A stretch of DNA of 64,000 nt. Origin: Nomia melanderi (taxonomy: Eukaryota; Arthropoda; Insecta; Hymenoptera; Halictidae). The translations under genes were made by a program, and so were the position numbers. The notes under the pieces were generated by a model. The model ran no database searches. It was not told the DNA's origin and saw only the letters and a list, made by a program, of their open reading frames with translations. The stretch lies in assembly GCF_051020985.1 (NCBI RefSeq), contig NW_027475134.1:3286001-3350000 (forward strand), given 5' to 3'. The stretch's first letter is position 1. Every line of letters begins with the position of its first letter. Of this stretch, positions 59,696 through 64,000 are shown piece after piece.

Positions 59696-61930
59696 TTAGA
59701 TACAGCGCAATAAACCAAATTGAATTATCTGCAGGAGGCCCTGGCGCATGAATCTGGGCAGCGGGAACGACCTCGGACCACCAGGGGCCGAGAAAACTAA
59801 AGTCTCATGGGGCCGGACACTCAGGGTCTGGGGAAAATCCATTATATATCTGGTGATATGTCGGGAGCTATTACAGATAGCGCAATAAATCAAAGTTCAT
59901 TGTCTGGAGGAGGCCCTGGCGCATGAATCTGTGCAGCGGGAACGACCTCGGTCCACCAGGGGCCGAGAAAACCACCGTCTCATGGGGCTGGACACTCACG
60001 GTGAGGGTAATATCCAATATATATCTGGTGATATCTCGGGTGCTATTACAGATAGCGCAATAAATCAAAGTGCATTGTCTGTAGGAGGCCCTGGCGCATG
60101 AACCTGTGCAGCGGCAACGACCTCGGACCGCCAGGGGCCGAGAAAACCACAGTCTCATGGGGCCGGACACTCTGGGTCAGGGGAAAATCCAATATATATC
60201 TGGTGATATCACGGGTGCTATTACAGATAGCGCAATAAATCAAAGTGCATTGTCTGCAGGAGGCCCTTGTGAATGAATCTGTTCAGCGGGAACGACCTCG
60301 GATCACCAGGGGCCGAGAAAACCACCGACACATGGGGCCGGACACTCAGGGTCGAGGAAAAATCCAATATATATCTGGTGATATCTCGGGTGCTATTACA
60401 GATAGCGCGATAAATCAAAGTGCATTGTCTGTAGGAGGCACTGGCGAATGAGTCTGTGCAGCAGGAACGACCTCGAACCACCAGGGGCCGAGAAAATTAC
60501 AGATATTCGGAATCCGTCACCCAAGGTCATGTGAAAATCCAGCATATATCTGGTGATATTTCGGGTGCTATTATAGATAGCGCAATAAACCAAAGTGAAT
60601 TATCTGCAGTAGGCCCTGGCGCATGCATCTGTGCAGCGGGAACGACCTCGGACAACCAGGGGCCGAGAAAGCCACAGACTCATGGGGCTGGACACTCAGG
60701 GTTAGGGAAAAATCCAATATATATCTGGTGATATCTCGGGTACTATTACAGATAGTACAATAAATCAAAGTGCACTGTCTGTAGGAGGCCCTGGCGCATG
60801 AATCTGTGCAGCGGGAACGACCTCGGACCACCAGGGGCCGAGAAAACCACCGTCTCATGGGGACGGACACTCAGGGTCTGGCGAAAATCCACTATATATC
60901 TGGTGATATCTCGGGTGCTATTAGAGATAGCGCAATAAACCAAACTGCATTGTCTGTAGGAGGCCCTGGCGCATGAATCTGTGCAGCGGGAGCGACCTCT
61001 GACCACAAGGGGCCGAGAAAACCACCGTCTCATGGGGCCGGACACTCAGGGTCGAGGAAAAATCCAATATATATCTGGTGATATCTCGGGTGCTAATAGA
61101 GATAGCGCAATAAACCAAAGTGAATTATCTGCAGGAGGCCCTGGCGCATGAATCTGTGCAGCGGGAACGACCTCGGAAAACCAGGGGCCGAGAAAACGAC
61201 CGTCTCATGGGGCCGGACACTCAGGGTCAGTGAAAAATCCAATATATATCTGGTGATATCTCGGGTGCTATTACAGATAGCGCAATAAATCAAAGTGCAT
61301 TGTCTGTAGGAGGCCCTGGCGCATGAATCTGTGCAGCGGGAGCGACCTCTGACCACAAGGGGCCGAGAAAACCACAGTCTCATGGGGCCGGACACTCAGG
61401 GTCAGGGGAAAATCCAGTATATATCTGGTGATATCTCGGGTGCTATTAGAGATAGCGCAATAAACCAAAGTGAATTATCTGCAGGAGGCCCTGGCGCATG
61501 AATCTGTGCAGCGGGAACGACCTCGGACCACCAGAGGCCGAAAAAACCACAGTCTCATGGGGCCGGACACTCATGGTCAGGGTAAAATCCAATATATATC
61601 TGGTGATATCTCGGGTGCTATTACAGATAGCGCAATAAATCAAAGTGCATAGTCTGTAGGAGGCCCCGGCGCATGAATCTGTGCAGCGGGAACGACCTCG
61701 GACGACCAGGGGCCTTGAAAACCACAGTCTCATGGGGCCGGACACTCAGGGTCAGTGAAAAATCCAATATATATCTGGTGATATCTCGGGTGCTATTACA
61801 GATAGCGCAATAAATCAAAGTGCAATGTCTGTAGGAGGCCCTGGCGCATGAATCTGTGCAGCGGGAACGACCTCGGGCCACCAGGGGCCCAGAAAACCAC
61901 AGTCTCATGTGGCCGGACACTCAGGGTCAG
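59696..61930 (+). repeat. Higher-order repeat unit U5 (12 monomers plus part of the 13th)
   Basis: Follows U4 at 2,450 bp for twelve monomers and into the 13th ('gcaatgtctg', 'ctcgggccacc'). It then breaks off near 61,900-61,960, where it reads 'gggcccagaaaacc', 'catgtggccgg' and 'gatatatcgggtgcc'. This is the right edge of the regular repeat. Private changes include 'atcacgggtgc' (60,210) and 'ccagaggccgaaaa' (61,533). Confidence 0.9.
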
Positions 61931-64000
61931 GGAAAAATCCATTATATATCTGGTGATATATCGGGTGCCATTAGAGATAGCTCGATAAATCAAAGTGCAT
62001 TGTCTGCAGGAGGCCCTGACGCATGAACCTGTGCAGCGGGAACGACCTCGGACCACCAGGGGCCGATAAAACCACCGTCTCATGGGGCCGGACACTCAGG
62101 GTCAGGGGAAAATCCAATATATATCTGGTGATATCTCGGGTGCTATTAGAGATAGCGCGATAAATCAAGGTGAATTATCTGCAGGAGGCCCTGGCGCATG
62201 CATCTGTGGCAGCGGGAACGACCTCGGATCACCAGGGGCCGAGAAAACCACCGTCTCATGGGGCCGGGCACTCAGGGTCTGGGGAAAATCCAATATATAT
62301 CTGCTGATATCTCGGGTGCTGTTACAGATAGCGCAATAAATCAAAGTGCATTGTCTGTAGGAGACCCTGGCGCATGAACCTGTGCAGCGGGAACGTTCTC
62401 GGATCTCCAGGGACCGAGAAAACCACAGTCGCATGGGGCCGGACACTCAAGGTCAGGGGAAAATCCAATATATATGTGGTGATATCTCGGGTGCTATTAG
62501 AGATAGCGCAATAAATCAAAGTGCATTGTCTGTAGGATGCCCTGGCGCATGAATCTGTGCAGCGGGAACGACCTCGGAACACCAGGGGCCGAGAAAACCA
62601 CCGTCTCATGGGGCAGGACACTCAGGGTCAGTGAAAAATCCAATATATATCTGCTGATATCTCGGGTGCTGTTACAGATAGCGCAATAAATCAAAGTGCA
62701 TTGTCTGTAGGAGGCCCTGGCGCATGAATCTGTGCAGTGGGAACGACCTCGGACCACCAGGGGCCGAGAAAACGACCGTCTCATGGGGCCGGACACTCAG
62801 GGTCAGGGGAAAATCCAATATAGATCTGGTGATATCTCGGGTGCTATTAGAGATAGCGCGATAAATCAAGGTGAATTATCTGCAGGAGGCCCTGGCGCAT
62901 GCATCTGTGGCAGCGGGAACGACCTCGGATCACCAGGGGCCGAGAAAACCACCGTCTCATGGGGCCGGGCACTCAGGGTCTGGGGAAAATCCAATATATA
63001 TCTGGTGATATCTCGGGTGCTATTAGAGATAGCGTAATAAACCAAAGTGCATTGTCTGTAGGATGCCCTGGCGCATGAATCTGTGCAGCGGGAACGACCT
63101 CGGCACACCAGGGGCCGAGAAAACCACCGTCTCATGGTGCCGGACACTCTGGGTCAGCGAAAAATCCAATATATATCTGGTGATATCTCGGGTGCTATTA
63201 CAGATAGCGCAATAAATCAAAGTGCATTGTCTGTAGGAGGCCCTGGCGCATGACTCTGTGCAGCGGGAACGACCTCGGACCACCAGGGGCCGAGAAAATT
63301 ACAGATATTCGGAATCCGTCACCCAAGGTCATGTGAAAATCCAGCATATATCTGGTGATATTTCGGGTGCTATTATAGATAGCGCAATAAATCAAAGTGC
63401 ATTGTCTGTAGGAGGCCCTGGCGCATGAATCTGTGCAGAGGGAACGACCTCGGACCACCAGGGGCCGAGAAAACCACCGTCTCATGGCGCCGGACACTCA
63501 GGGTCAGGGGAAAATCCAATATATATCTGGTGATATCTCGGGTGCTATTACAGATAGCGCAATAAGTCAAAGTGAATTATCTGCAGGAGGCCCTGGCGCA
63601 TGAATCTGTGCAGCGGGAACGACCTCGGACCACCAGGGGCCGAGAAAACTACAGTCTCATGCGGCCGGACACTCAGGGTCTGGGGAAAATCCAATATATA
63701 TCTGGTGATATCTCGGGTCCTATTACAGATAGCGAAATAAATCAAAGTGCATTGTCTGTAGGAGGCCCTGGCGCATGAATCTGTGCAGCGGGAACGACCT
63801 CGGACCACCAGGGGCCGAGGAAACCACAGTCTCATGGGGCCGGACACTCAGGGTCAGGGAAAAATCCAATATATATCTGGTGATATCTTGGGTGCTATTA
63901 GATATAGCGCAATAAACCAAAGTGAATTATCTGCAGGAGGCCCTGGCGCATGAATCTGTGCAACGGGAACGACCTCGGACCACCAGGGGCCGAGACAACA
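61931..64000 (+). repeat. Right-end mosaic with a 4-monomer echo
   Basis: 61,960-62,060 ('gccattagagatagctcgat', 'gccctgacgcatgaacctg', 'gccgataaaacc') repeats 43,940-44,050. A monomer with 'catctgtggcagcggg' (one-base insertion) and 'gggccgggcactc' lies at about 62,080-62,305 and 62,781-63,006, an offset of 701 bp. 62,322-62,497 follows the 'cagtcgcatgg' monomer of 45.0 and 46.3 kb. A substituted-segment monomer lies at 63,298. 63,548 to the end follows 45,346-45,800. The array continues past the window. Confidence 0.75.

Larger units (their letters stand above)
1..64000. repeat. 175-bp tandem satellite array, about 366 monomers
   Basis: Every part of the window is a copy of one 175-bp unit, all in the same orientation. 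Landmarks such as 'ggtgatatctcggg', 'gatagcgcaataaa', 'ggaggccctggcgcatgaa' and 'aggggccgagaaaacc' recur every 175 bases from end to end. No interrupting transposon, inversion or unique flank is visible, and both ends of the window fall inside a monomer. Phase is nearly constant: the same landmark sits at residue 15 modulo 175 near position 190 and at residue 23 near 63,700. Arrays of this monomer size (compare human alpha satellite at 171 bp and plant centromere repeats near 178 bp) typically form centromeric or pericentromeric heterochromatin. That location is inference here, as is the eukaryotic origin. I do not recognise the family. Confidence 0.98.

Noticed and set aside
15..63920. Hundreds of 60-134 residue open frames on both strands, with similar predicted peptides
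   Set aside because: They repeat every 175 bp, overlap each other on both strands, shift frame at each monomer (175 is 3x58+1) and all end within one to three monomers. They have no ribosome-site, intron or promoter context, and substitutions do not favour synonymous positions by eye. They are by-products of the satellite.
1..64000. CRISPR array or other prokaryotic repeat system
   Set aside because: The repeat is contiguous with no unique spacers, the 175-bp unit is far longer than CRISPR repeats, and no cas or other genes are present.
1..64000. Tandem 5S rRNA, tRNA or other RNA gene cluster
   Set aside because: The monomer shows no 5S internal control region, no tRNA arms and no T-rich terminator. 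The only hairpin is the short dyad, which shows no compensatory changes.

Overview
The whole 64-kb window is one tandem satellite DNA array, about 366 head-to-tail copies of a 175-bp monomer all in the same orientation. I found no gene, RNA gene, transposon, CRISPR array or stretch of unique sequence, and the array runs off both ends. This points to a eukaryotic chromosome, most likely a centromeric, pericentromeric or other heterochromatic block. The species cannot be named from the sequence. The many short open frames on both strands are by-products of the repeat: 175 is not a multiple of 3, so any frame shifts at each monomer and hits a stop within one to three monomers.

The monomer is about 53% GC and has two halves: an AT-rich part of about 80 bp (about 38% GC, with an ATATAT run and a GATATC site) and a GC-rich part of about 95 bp (about 65% GC). 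The GC-rich half carries a well-kept 21-bp imperfect dyad whose centre resembles the core of a CTCF site. Two linked sequence classes (A and B) often alternate, giving a loose 350-bp dimer. Register is very strict: the 175-bp phase drifts by only about 8 bases across the window.

Layout: 1-5.4 kb holds the most diverged monomers, with a relic 12-monomer (2,100-bp) period. 6.2-8.7 kb is a tandem 7-monomer (1,225-bp) duplication. 8.6-16.8 kb is a tandem 24-monomer (4,200-bp) duplication differing at about four bases in about 4.1 kb by eye. 16.8-24.2 kb is a mosaic of copied blocks, including a degraded third copy of the 4.2-kb unit. 24.2-26.7 kb is another 1,225-bp tandem duplication. 26.7-39 kb is a mosaic with 1-, 5-, 8- and 12-monomer copies. 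39-46.4 kb is a mosaic sharing blocks with the right side. 46.4-61.9 kb is a true higher-order repeat: 14-monomer (2,450-bp) units and 12-monomer (2,100-bp) deletion forms. These are nested in a larger repeat of about 8.9 kb, because the 46.4-50.6 kb block recurs at 55.3-59.4 kb. 61.9-64 kb is again mosaic.

The sequence therefore records array evolution by unequal exchange and segmental copying at several scales. All block boundaries and difference counts come from reading by eye and are approximate.
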